Assembly (NCBI GenBank): GCA_007922225.1
Contig: ML679960.1
Location: 14,032 to 78,031 of the forward strand
DNA length: 64,000 nt
Origin: Emydura subglobosa
Taxonomy: Eukaryota; Chordata; Testudines; Chelidae
Direction: 5' to 3'
The notes beneath the pieces are model-generated. The model worked only from the letters and a program-made list of their open reading frames with translations. It ran no database searches and was not told where the DNA came from. A program made the translations under genes and the position numbers. Below, one piece after another: positions 47,601 to 60,774 of the stretch. Position 1 is the stretch's first letter, and each line of letters begins with the position of its first letter.

Positions 47601-50600
47601 CCAGTTCTTTGGCTATGAGGATAAATAATAAATAAACCCTTTTTTATGAATTTCAGATCAAGTCTAATCAGGGTTATAAAAAAAATTAAGCTCAAGTACA
47701 ACCAAACGAAAGCTGTTAAAAACTGGAACCTCACAAGAGCAAAGACCATAGCTCAACCTTAGCAACCACGAGAATGTTTTTATTAGGATGCTGCTGCTAG
47801 CTGGCTCTCTGTGCAAGGAATGATGCAGACCAATGATGTGCAAAAAGCAAACACTTCAATCACTACATACTCATATATAAACTAATGTATATAAAAAGCA
47901 CCCTGAATTGAAGCTGTTAGAAATATTTCCACCTTCTCCATACTCCAGGAAGAATAGGAAAACAAAGTATGGTTCTTTCTCCTGCCACACTTGTACTTAC
48001 TGGAGTTCAGACAATGGTTTTATGACAGCTCATCACGTGGTGTGACATTGTCTCAGCCATAGTGGAAATTGTGATATTGAAACACTATTGTCACATAGTT
48101 GTCAGAGAATAAGGTTTGTTTGTTTAAGGCCTAATCTACACTAGAAAATTAAGTTGGTTTAACTATGTCCCTCAGGAAAAATCCACACCCCTGAGCAGCG
48201 TAGTTTAGTAAACCTCAGTCCCCACACAGGCAGTGCTAGGTTGACATAAGAATTCTTCCGTCAATCTAGCTACCGCCTTTCAGGGAGGTGGATTACCTGT
48301 GTCCAGGCCCGCCAACAGCAATTCCTGGCCCCAGGGCAGAACACTCAATGACCCCCTAGAAAGGGATGGCTGAGGTTTATGACCGTGGGTGAAGCATCCC
48401 CTTGGGGAGAAAAGCCCCGCATCCTGCCTCTTCTGCTCAAGGCCCCAACCCCTCCCCCATTCAGCCTGCTTTGTTCCACACACCCCTTTCCCCCAGGGGG
48501 CAAGTGACGGCAGGGGGATTAATGGGGGTGGAGAGAGGAGGGAACATGGCGAGCAGTGAGCAGCTGGGTGGGGCCTGCAGTGGAGGTGGGGCTGCGGGTG
48601 GAAGAGGTGAATGGGGAGCTAGTTTCCCAAGGGGAAGCTTCACCTGCCGCCCATGGTCCTGGCCCTTTTAAATTACTGGGCCCCTGGGCAATTGCCCACT
48701 TCCCTCCTCCCCCTCCCCAATCGGCGGGCCTGACTACATCAACAGGAAAACGCCTTCCCATTGGCATAGGTAGCAGCTACGCTGAAGCGCTGCAGTGACA
48801 CAACTCTTCTGCTGTAGCATTTTGAGTGTAGACAAGCCCTAAATCTTCAGTGAGCTTTTGGTATTTCTCATATATAGGAAAGTAACCACACCAAAACCAA
48901 TTGGCTTTAAACCCCATTAAAAGTTTAACTTTTCATTGTTGTGAACAGGTGAAGGATGATCAACAATAAACTTCAAATCTATGTCGGAGGGAAGGGAAGG
49001 AGGACTGGATGGTTACATTTCTCCAAATCCAGAATTACGGGCTGTGGTTGAATGTTACTGCAAAATATTTTTCAGTCTGATTTTAGACATTGTTTTTTAA
49101 AAACAAATCAGAAATAATTGTTGGAAAGTTGTAGCTGATCCCCAAAACAATGGCAGGAACTAATTAATCACTTTATTACAGCAGCAGTTCAAATACCAGT
49201 GATTATTGTACGTTCAGTAGTAGAAGAGATACTTGTGTTTCCTTCCAAGATAATGGATTTTCTGCATTGTCTTTCCCTCTTCCTTTTCTAGATTTGATTT
49301 CTCATTTTTTCAGTGGCCCCAGTGATTTTAATACCACAGGTTCCGATGTACAGTTACTAGAATATGAGCAGATGATAGAGATCCCAGACTCCTATCATGG
49401 ACCTCGGTTGTCGTTTCCCCTGACTGTTGCAGACACTAATTCACTTCTTCATGCTTTCAAGCATCAACAGGCAAGTTAGGAGTTGGGACTAGATTGGTTT
49501 TAGACTATGACTGTCATGGCTAAACTTTAAGTAAAGTCAAAAGCTGTTATGGAAACGAAATTATAGGGTCATAGAAGTTACGTGAACTAGATGACCTAAT
49601 AGGTCTTTCTACTCTTCCTGCCAATGCAGGATTATTCTCTGATGTTCATTTACTGATTATTTGTTATGATATAAAGGACTGAGAATGGGTCAAGGAGCTA
49701 GGAAAGCTGAAGTTGATTCTGCTACTGACTCTCTTGTGTTATTCTTTGGCAAATTCCTTTGCCTGTTTGCTTCTGTGTCCCCATCTGTAAAATGGTGCTA
49801 ATATTTACATTGTTGAGTGTTATTAGGAGTGATTAATTTGAACTTTCAAACTGCAGTTTCAGTGCTAACTATTAATAGTCCAGCCCAGTTTTAAATTTAC
49901 TGAGTAAATGCTACTTCCAGTATTTATTTTGAGTGATGGATCTGGAAAGAGGAGCTGTGGTAAATAAAAGAGTAAATGAGCAAACACAGACTTCATCCCT
50001 GAGCACCAGCTTTTTTGGTTCCAAGTGGGAGTTAAGGCTCATTTTTTGATCAAAGCTTTTTGTAGATGTGGGTAATTGGCCCCTGTGACTTTCTTGTTGG
50101 TAGGTCCGCCTGAGGTCTCTCCCTGCACGCCTTCCAGAGCTGAACTGTTGAAAGTCAGAATAGAATTTCTGCTGGATGGTGCACTGATATGGCTATTTTT
50201 AAATTAAAAGGCCTGCAATCATTGGATGGCAGGATCATCCTAGATACTATTAACAGAGCAGGAAGTACGAGAAAAAAGGAATCTCAGTGGGAAAATATTT
50301 TTGCAGCTGAGAGGAACAAAGAGATTGAATGAATTATTTTTAAAGATGGAGAGTTTCATTCTCATGCTTCTATAGAAAGAGAAGGTAGATGGATGAACTA
50401 TTAACTGTACAGCCCTAATTTTAGTTTTCTCTCTTGTTTTTCTTTCTTTCTTTTGTAATTTGCTACCCATTATTAAAGATTCAGTCACAGTTAAAAGGAA
50501 GTCTATTTTTTGTTGTTTAACAATACCAAGAATTTGTATAGCCTTTATATGTTCAAAATGATATTAAGTACCTATTAAGCCTATTGTACAGGTGGGGAAA

Positions 50601-53600
50601 CTGAGGCACACAGGTGAAGTGACTTCCCTAAAACCCCACAGCAATTCACTGGGAAAGCTAGGCTTAGAACTTGGAAATTCTAATACCTCATGCTCCGGGT
50701 GTCCTTGAATCTCTGACTGCCAGATCCTGGCACTGGAGAGCAGGTAATGGATCACTTAATACATTGCCCTGTTCTGTTCATTTCTTCTGAAGCAGATCTG
50801 GCATCGGCCACTGTCATTAGACAGGATACTGAACTAGATGAACCATTGTTTTGACCCAGTACAGCCATTCTTATGTTCTTATGAGTCCCTGATTCTTCAC
50901 TCTAGACCATGCTTTCTGTAATGTGTTTAAAAAGTATGTGTGTAGTGTAAATGAACTTTAAATGGCAAGTACCTGTAGCAAAATTGTTGGTAGTGGGTGG
51001 GTCTCTGTGTTGGCAGAACTTTTATGAAATAGCATAGCCTACATATGTTTCTAATATGCCTCCTTTGTCTCACCACATTCCTTTCACAGCAGCTTCATGC
51101 CCGCTATGTACTACAGCTGCTACATGAAACCAAGAAAGTCCTTAAACAATTGCCTAACATCATTCATCTGTCGACCTCCTACTCCAAGGAGATAACTATC
51201 TGTGGTAAGGTGACAGTGCATATAGCTAGTTTTGGCCACAGGATGATACCTGAAGATAGTCTTGTGTTTGGAAGATGATATGGATATTCCTGAATGCAGT
51301 CATCACTGTGATTTTGTGGATAGTTTTAGAAAAGTAGAAATCTCTCCAAGCTAGAGAAAAATAATGCTGTTGAGTCATCACCGATATATTTTAAGAAAGC
51401 CAAAAACCTCCTCTCTTTTTCCCCCATCAGATGTTGCTAGATGAGTCAGTGTTAAAACAAGGAACCTGCCATATAGTTTTTATTTATTTATTTATTTTTT
51501 AAAGCTGTGCATCCATATGGAAAATGCTACCTAGTGCTGTAAACATTTACTGTCTGCATTACTGCTTGACTTTCATGTCCTTGAGAGCTGGTCTACACTG
51601 CCACTGGCGGTTGACGGGAGATATGCGTGTCTCCTGTTGACTGACTTACGTTGCCATACTGCGGTGTCTTCACTGCACTGCATCAATGGGAGGTGGATTA
51701 ATGGTGTCAACCGGAGAGCGCTTCTGGGATCGATCCCTGCTGCTGTGGCAGTGAAGACGTACCCTGAGAAAGGAACCTTTCCATCCCGTTTTGCTCAACA
51801 ATAATTTCAGTGAGTTTCACTGAGTAAGGAGCGATGCTTGGGTTGTGCTCCTTCTAGGTCAATGCTTTCTATCAAATATATGAAGAGAATAAAATCCTGT
51901 GTTCAGTAAATCACTAGGAACTTTCTAGAATTTCCTAGTTGATGTAAATAAAATTTCCTAATAGGGCTGAAGGGTAGAAATGTTATGAAACTCTGCCCCT
52001 GTATTTCCCATTTAATAAGATTAGAGTTATGGAGTATCTGATGGAAACATGCTGCCCGTGTGTAGTCAGTACACTGAAATTCACTTATTTCAGGCCAGAT
52101 TCAGCCATCCTTGCATTTAGTTGTACCTTACTCTATGACTGCTGCCATTGATGGGGATGGCAAAATGAGACCCTTGATTGGCAACATGCCTGCCTCTGGA
52201 ATAGATTATATTGTTTGTAACGAGATGAGTAATAACCTTTTAAACCTTCTGCCTCCTAAAAGGATTAATGTTGTTATAGGGCTTACTTTTTCTTTACACA
52301 AGAAATTAATTTATCTTCACACAGTGATATAGTGTGACACAGGGAGAAGTTTCAGAATTAAAAGTGCCCGCCATCCATCCATTTTGATTACGCTTTCATA
52401 GATTATAGATACAAAGACAATACATCTTGGGTAGGAAGTTTTAGCTGCAAAACAGAATTGTAATGGCTACAGTAACTGACAACTCTCACTTTTCTAGAGA
52501 GTGCATTGTAAACAATAGTAAGTTCCTATAAAGTGTACAAATGCAGGTGCAGATAAATACCAACATTTTTGTAAGAGTTGGTTAAGCATGTAATGCATTT
52601 GCAAATAAGGGATTTTATATGCACAGCTGTGTACCTAAACAAGGTCTTTTAGGTAAACTATTGTTCACTAGACTTAAAAAAACAAAACAAAAAAATCTGA
52701 ACCAAAGAAATGGGTGTTCACACTTGTTGACTGATCAAGTGCTCTTGCTAATCAATATACATATATCCTCCTATTTGTAGCCTCATTTGCACTATTTAAG
52801 CAGCATCTAAAAGATTTCCCTTCCTGTCATTCAAATAAATAATGGCCTTTGAAACCAAAAAGATGTTTTGTAGCAGATGAAAGCCTAATTTTTACTGATG
52901 TTGAGACCAAAATATTGATTCTTAAAATAAGATTTTCCCACTCCAGATCCCCTTTGAACTCCACATAGATACTGAGGATTAAATATTAATCTGAAATATT
53001 TTCCTATCTGAACCACATAGCCCATTGAAGTCTATGGGTGCATTTTAATTTACTAAAATTGGCCTTGATTCAGGCTCTAGCAGAATGGCATATATGCCCT
53101 ATGAACAGGGTAGAAATGCCTCTGCCCATCCCTTTTTAGTATTGATGGTGACAGCATGAAATCATTGAGTATATTCATGTAAATTTGGAAGACTTTTTAT
53201 GTTTATTTGAATGATGAGATACAAGATAAGAACCCGATTCTGGCTCCCTTCTCATCCAGGTGAAATTCACTCCTATGCAGAGGGGGCCTAGACACCAGTT
53301 AAATTCCACTTAAAATCTACTTTGAAGACTTGAAGTGGTGCAGGATCCCTTTACACAGGGGTGAATTCCTCCTGTTGAGTAGTATTCTATTCCACAAGCA
53401 ACCCTTCACACAGAGCTAAAACTGAGATTATTGGTGCATCTCATTCTTGGAAAGATTATTTATACTTAGGGTGACCAGATGTCCCGATTTTATAGGGACA
53501 GTCCCAGTATTCGGGGCTTTGTCTTGTATAGGCTCCTATAATCCCCTACCCCCTGTCTCCATGTTTTGCACTTGCTATCTGGTCACCCTATTATACTCTC

Positions 53601-56600
53601 TGCCCATCCCCATCCATAACAGGCAAACTCTGGCCCTGAATTAGACAAATAGAACAGAAGATATATATGTCAGATGACCAAGTGATGTTTTAAAAAAACA
53701 ATAGTATTTAAAAATCCCATTAATTTACATGTACACATACGTTAATTTAGTTGCTCGATTAAGCATGGCCATCTGCGTAAGTGCCAGCGTTCATATTGGC
53801 TATGCTCATATATATGCTGAACAGTTATTTCTAGATTCCTGTCTTTTTCTCATAAGTATTTCTAGGGCACCCATCACTGCTAACAAAGCACCAGATAGGT
53901 GAACTAAGATTCATAATATGTTTGTCCATAGTATACCTAGCTCTTCAATTAGCTAACTTTTTTCCAGGGTGCAACTTATCGTCTACCCTCCAACACTCCC
54001 ACATAAAAAGATTAACGCTTCATGCAAGGCTATTGGAGGCTCACTTAAGTGTGTATTTGCCAGATTAGGTGTGCAGCTCAGGCATACCTCTTTGAAAATG
54101 TATCCTGTATAATCCAAGTACAAGGACAGTTCTACAAGGGAAAATCATATTGACACCTACTGTAGTTTTTAATTCCCATTTTCTCGTTTAATCTGTATGA
54201 GATAACAGGCCTTGTTAGAAAACTTTGAATATCCTGTTCCCTCTAGGTGATTTGCATGGAAAACTGGATGATCTTTTGCTGATATTCTACAAGGTAATTA
54301 GATGCTTTATTCTTGAACATTTTCACTCTTAGGGCTGGTGCTAGGAAAGTATCTGCATGCCACATAGGTATTGTTAGGAACTGTATATGTGAGCTATATT
54401 CACAGAACAGTAGGTTGTGCCAGGTCTTGGACTACTGCCATCTTTCCATTTCTGCAACCAACTGGCCATTGTGAAAAGAGAAATCTGGGTGTGTCTGGCT
54501 GTCTGACAGTTTGACTAATGTCAAGCCCAGGGCATAGACCATAGCAGGGGTTCTCAAACCTTTTTTGCTGGGACCCCCTTTGAAAATATTTCAGGCTGTG
54601 ATGACCCCCCGGCACACACACACACAAAAGTGATGACCCTCCCCCCATGCCATGCCATGCCATCCTTATCGGCATGCACAGGGACTGAAAACTCATGACT
54701 CCCCGTCCCCCCCCCCCATAATAACCTTGCGACCCGTGAAGGGTCACAACCCCCAGTTTGAGAACCCCTGGACTGGCGCGATAAACCAAAATAAAAGATG
54801 GCTGCTTTTACATTCTACAAAGTCCTGGGGCTACTGTATATTTTGTAAAGGCTCAGTTCTTCAAAGACGAGTCAAATTCATCCTTGATGTAACCCTACAT
54901 CATGGCTGATTTAGCTATCATGAAGAAGGCAGCAGTTTTCTCAAACCTCTCCAAACCAATTTACACTTCCAATCAATATCTGCCAAAGTCCTTTTTATTA
55001 TTATTATTTACAGGAAGTGAAGTGCAGAGCACTTTTACCAGCTTTAAAGCTTTCCCATTTTTGAAAGCAGTCATGTAGTTTTGCACAAAATGAAAATATC
55101 TTAGGCATCCTCCATTTAGCCTTCAGCAGCTGTTCATGTGTTTCATCTTAAATAAAACATAATTATGCTTTGCTAATGTGGAAAAAATAAAACTCCAGGC
55201 TGTCTTCTCTGCAGTTGTATATTTAGCTGAAGGCATAAGAAATTTTTCCTACAATAAGTTCCAAATTTCTTTTCTTTTCAGTATGATTCACCACCTTTCA
55301 ATTTAACAGATACTCCCTCTGATTCCTTTTTGTGACTGGTTATTCTGTATTCATCTGCATTGAACCAAAGCTGGCATGAGTTAATCCAGGTGCTTGAATG
55401 ATGTAATCCCTCTTTAACTGGCTCAATTACACTTTCCACTCATCATCTGTCAGCTGCAAACTTGAATATTGTGTCCAAGCAGAAACCTAATTAAAAAAAA
55501 ATTAATACAATACTGACCTATGCAGAGGTCAACTTTCCAGGTTAAGTTATCACTTTTAGCTACTTCTTTGCTTCCCTGCCTTTGAGCTGATTTCAATAAG
55601 ACAACTTTTCCATTTCCAAATTACATATTAGAACTGCATGATAGAAGGGTTAGATTCAGCTTAGTTTCAATAATGAAAACACATGGCATGGTAAAACACT
55701 ATTTTGGGGTGAATATTTGAACATTTAAAGCTACAAATAGCCCTGCATATGATGTACCCTTTTAAACTATTACACACAGCACTCAGTGTCGCCAAAGCAC
55801 ATCCACACTCGGTGCTCTAGCATTGACATTAAGAGCAGTGCACTGCGGGCAGCTATCCAGCAGTGCAACTCACCACTTTGTGCCACTAGGAATAGTGCAT
55901 CATGGGTATGGGCTCTACATCCCATGATGCATTGAATTCAATCCTATCATTCCATGCGTTTCTGATTGCGTTTTGTGGCATTTTTCAACGGTCCCTGTTT
56001 CCTGCGCGCCCACCATCTCTGTCTGAAAGGACGGATCCTCCACTTTTGCTGTTAGTGTTCTGAAAACATCACGGCTGGTTGCGCAGTATATCCTGACCGC
56101 CCAATCAGAACTGGAACCTGAGGAGCTTGATCTGTTGTGTGCCATGCAAACAAACAGCACCACATTACTGTTCGCATACACGGAGCATGGTAAACCGCTG
56201 CTTTTAGGCATGTGAAAGAAGCACTGAGTGGTGGGATCACATCATTATACAGGTCTGGAATGACGAGCAGTGGCTGCAGAACTTTCGAATGTGCAAACCC
56301 ACCTTTGTGAAACTCTGCAGAGCTTGCCTCTGCCCTGTGGTGCTAGGACACCAGAATGAGAGCTGCCCTCTTGGTGAAGCATGTGGAGATTACCATGTGG
56401 AAGCTGGCAATGCCAGACTGCTACCGGTCAGTCGCTAATCAATTTGGAGTTGGGAAGTCCACCGCTGGCATTGTGTTTTCGCAAGTGTGCAGGGCTATTA
56501 ATCACATTCTGCTTTGAAGGACTGTGACTCTGGGCAATGTGCGTGAAATAGTGGATGGCTTCGCAGCGATGGGATTCCCTAACTGTGGCAAGGTGATAAA

Positions 56601-59600
56601 TGGCGCGCATATCCCAATTTTGGTCCCAGACCATCTTGCAATGGAGTACATCAACAGAAAGGGTACTTCTCTATGGTGCTCCATGCGCTTGTGGATCATT
56701 GTGGGCATATCACCGACATCAACACGGGTTGGTCAGGGAAGGTACATGATGCACGCATCTTCAGGAACACTGGCTTGTACAGAAAGCTGCAAACAGGGAC
56801 GCTCTTTCCAGACCAAAAGATTCCACTGGGGGCTGTTGAAATGCCAATAGTGATCTTGGGAGACCCAGCTTACCCCTTACTGCCATGGCACATGAAGATT
56901 TATACAGGCAACTTGGATAGCAGCACAGAGCATTTCAATAACCTACTGAGCAGGTGCCGAATGACCATTGAATGTGCATTTGGCAGATTAAAGGCTTGCT
57001 GGAGGTGCCTTTATGGTTGGCTAGATCTCAGTGAGGATAATATTCCCATGGATATAGCCACTTGCTGTGTGCTCCATAATTTATGAAGCTGAGAGTGAAA
57101 AGTTTGCCGCTAGATGAAGTACAGAGACAGCCTGATGCCAGGGCTGTTAGAGGGGCATAACGGGAAGTCATTAGAATCAGGGAAGTCGTGCAGAACTCTT
57201 TTGATGATGAGCCCCAGTAAGGTGTCTTTGTACACAGCAATGTGTCATGCTGACTGCTATCTAGCTTGCATGTGTATCAATGACAGGTGCAATCAGCGTG
57301 TGCAAGAAACAAATAAAGAGTGCTCATTGTTCAAATGTTATATCTTTATTAAATAACACTATTTGACAACAAACACAAAAATGGGGCTGGAGGGGAGAAA
57401 ACGGTTAGGGGCAGTGTGAGCTATCACAATTGGGTGTAAGTCCAGCTATCGTTCTGGTAGCTGTTCTGAAGCGGTGGAGTGAAGGGGGTACTGAGACGGT
57501 CCGGGACTTTGGTAGGCATGTGGGGTGGAGTCTGTGGAGGGCATGGATAGTAGTTCTGTATTGGCTGCGGGGGGGGGGGAGGGTGGGGAAGCATGCATGA
57601 TTTCAGTCTGCAGCATGATTAGTGACTTTAGCAGCTCCATTTGTTCCTCCATGGCTTTCATCATGTGCTCGTGACCTGCCATCACTCCTCTGGTTTTCCT
57701 TTCTGTCCTGGTGATCCATTTGTCTCCAGGTCCCTTTTTCTTTCTTGTCCGCCTCAGAGGAGTGAAGGAGTTCTTGGAACATCTCCTCTTTGCTCCTCCG
57801 AGATTGTTTTCTTATCAGCTGCAGCCATTGAGTGGGAGTTGGATGTTTGACTGCCAAGGCCACATCTATAGAAGTACAATAAACAATGAACAGTAACATT
57901 ATTGTGAGTGCAATAACAGCACTGATGCATTACCATTAAATATACCTGTCCCTCACTGTCCCCTGACAAGCACACAGCTTTACAGGCATGGTGAGGTTCT
58001 CCCAGGAGAGGGAGAGGTTGAGGGGGCCATAAAGCTGGGGAAGAAGTTATGGGTGAAAAGCTATTTGGGGTCTCGATGCAGATTGAGAAGGACAAAATTG
58101 TAAATTGTGCCACCATTTTCTGCAGGTGGGGCCCATAGAAGCTGATATCTCACTCCTCAGAGTAAGCAGGGATGCTAGGGTGCATCTCCTTCATGTGAGC
58201 AGCTTCAGACCGGGTCCCTATGCTGCTCACCTATGTGCCACTTTGATCCCTGCACAAGTGATTGCTGATTGGTGCGGCAAAGTTTCCTTCAACGGCGGAA
58301 GGAAGAAAGCTGCTCTGCCAAGGAACCTTCGGCAGTGGATTTGGGAGTACTTCCAGGAAAGTTTTCTTGAGATCTCTCTGGAGGATTCCTGCAAAATTTT
58401 GGCGTGCATTAACATGCTTCTCTGCCACACTGCTTAGCTGAAAAGGGGGAATGGGAAGCACTTGCAAACACATCTTCTGTTGTGCATTTCTATCCCTTCA
58501 ACCACCTCTATAATGCAAAAAAACAATGGACGGTTTTACCTCACATACATAAGCAGCATCTGATTAAAAAAACACTTACTGATCAGCCCTCTCCTGCATC
58601 TGGCACGCCAGAGCTAAAGGCTGCAATCTTCCGGGGTCTAGAAGAGCTCCTGACTCCCCTCCTCACCGAATGAACCAGTCCGCGGCTTCAGATCGTCTTC
58701 CAACTCCACCTCCTCCTCAATGATTTCTTCATCAGGGTTGATTCCGGTGTCTGCTGGCCTCAGGGCCGCGGAGGTATCCATGGGTATGTTGGGGGTGGAG
58801 GTGGAGTTGCCGTTAAGATTGGGATCCATCTCCTTATAGAAGCAACAGCTCTTTGGCTCTGCACCAGAGCAATGGTTTTCCTCCCTGGTCTTCTGGTAGC
58901 CTTGCTACAGCTCCTTTATTTTTTGCTCAGCACTGCAGCGTGTCCTGTTCATAGCCCTTCTCCACCATGGCTTGAGAAATTTGGCTGTAGGTATCATAGT
59001 TCCTACAGCTAGGGCAGAGCTGGGACTGCACAATTGACTCTCCCTAAATGCCGATTAGGGCCAGCAGCTCCAGTGCGCTTCAAGCGGGCGAGCGTTTGTT
59101 ATATGGAACTGCCATGGTCAGCTGGGAAGATGTGATGTGAGCGCTCCACGCTGACCAAGCAGGAAGTGGAATTAAAACATCCCGGAACTTTAAAGGAGGG
59201 AGGGGCGGGTGGCTGGAAGGCAATCGAATTCAAATTGATGGCCAGAGCAGTCAGGATGGGCATTGTGGGACACTTCCTGGAGGCCATTTACTGCAACATA
59301 AGCAAGCATGGTGTCTACATGGATGCTTTGTCAATCAACATTTGTCAATAAAAGCTCTACTCTCGTCGAGGTGGTTTTATTTTGTCGAAAAAACAAGGCA
59401 GTTGCATTGGTGGGAGGGTGATTGCAGCCTATACACCAGCAGTGTTTTGTTGACCAAAGCTGACTTTGGGCAACAAAACTCTCTAGATGTGCCTTAGGCT
59501 GTCATTCAGCATCACCACTTGCAGCCCTCTGAGCCAGGCATTAATCTAAATCACCCCTGGACTGGAACCACTGGCTCTGATTCATCCCTGTGTTGGCGTG

Positions 59601-60743
59601 AAGCCAACACGTGAACCAAGGAGGTGGTTTGTGCTTCCTCTCTCCTAAGGCTGCTGAGGATAGTTCAGTTCCCAACACAGATTTAAGCAGCCCTTAGGCT
59701 TAGAAATTCACCAGTGACACCTTCCTGACATGTCCATGATCCGCTCCCAGGTGCCAGGGGCTCCTGCGTGGGGAGGTGTGTGTACAATTGCCTGTGCCAG
59801 CTCTGCACATACCAAGGATACACTCTATGTCAGGGGTGTCCTCGGGAGCTGGGGTGACTCATAGACCATGTCTATTTTGTGATCACTTTTCGCAGGAATA
59901 CTCCACACAAAAAGGGCCCCAGGTCATGAATGAATTTTCCCTCCTCCCTGCTGCACCTCATCCCACCCCACACACTCCAGTCCCTCAACTTATGTAAAAC
60001 CTAGTTCAGTGGAAGAAAATGGATCTCAGCTGAGGATCTGGCCAGCACTACATCTGGGATCCATCTGCAAATCTATCAGCACCACATTCTTAAACTTAAA
60101 AGGAATTTCTTCCTTTGAGATAACGTGCTGTTAGCTCCGCATCAGTCAGGACAAAGTGATACAACTGTCTAAACACCCAGCTGAAGAATTCCATTAACTC
60201 AGCTGTCTACTGAGCTTGGTGGATTGAACGTGGCTGCTAACCTCTTTTTGCAAGGTTCAATTACAGATATGGCTTTCAATACAGTTATTGGTTTATTATC
60301 TCTATGATTTTTTTCCACAGTGCATTCACACATCTCCAAACCATTAACAAACAAAAGAAGGATAGGAGTTGCATAGGTTTAAATGATAAATCTGATAATC
60401 AGTTGAAGTGATTTGCATAGTATCATGCCTGATACATTTAGCTTCACTTTTTAAAAAGACTGCCTCACCTTTTCTTAATTGTAGATGCTTCATTCTGAGC
60501 ATCCATCTTTGTTAAATTACAACATTTTTAGTCATTCATCCAAAGCATTGGAATTTTAAATTGTGTATTGCTAAATTAGACTCTGTTAAATTGATGCTCT
60601 GTTAAATTGATGTTTAGAGATACCCTGAAGCTGAATAGAAGGCAGATAATAAAGGGAAGCTAATTAACCACTAACCCAGAAGATACCATAATGATGCCCA
60701 GCAGCAAACAGCCTCACAACACTATTCTGCAAGTCATTAGAGA

Positions 60744-60774
<31 letters not shown>

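Larger units (their letters stand above)
55785..59500. mobile_element. PIF/Harbinger DNA transposon, copy 2, two convergent genes
   Basis: Carries a transposase on the + strand and a Myb/SANT-like protein on the - strand, converging at about 57.3 kb. The left tip is missing compared with copy 1. The right end (about 59290-59500) has TTGTCGAAAAAAC and GTTGACCAAAGCTGACTTTG motifs. Confidence 0.85.

Noticed and set aside
48280..48798. Overlapping Gly/Pro-rich open frames on both strands
   Set aside because: They fall in the nested hAT element (48304-48732) with GC-rich interior; no protein similarity.
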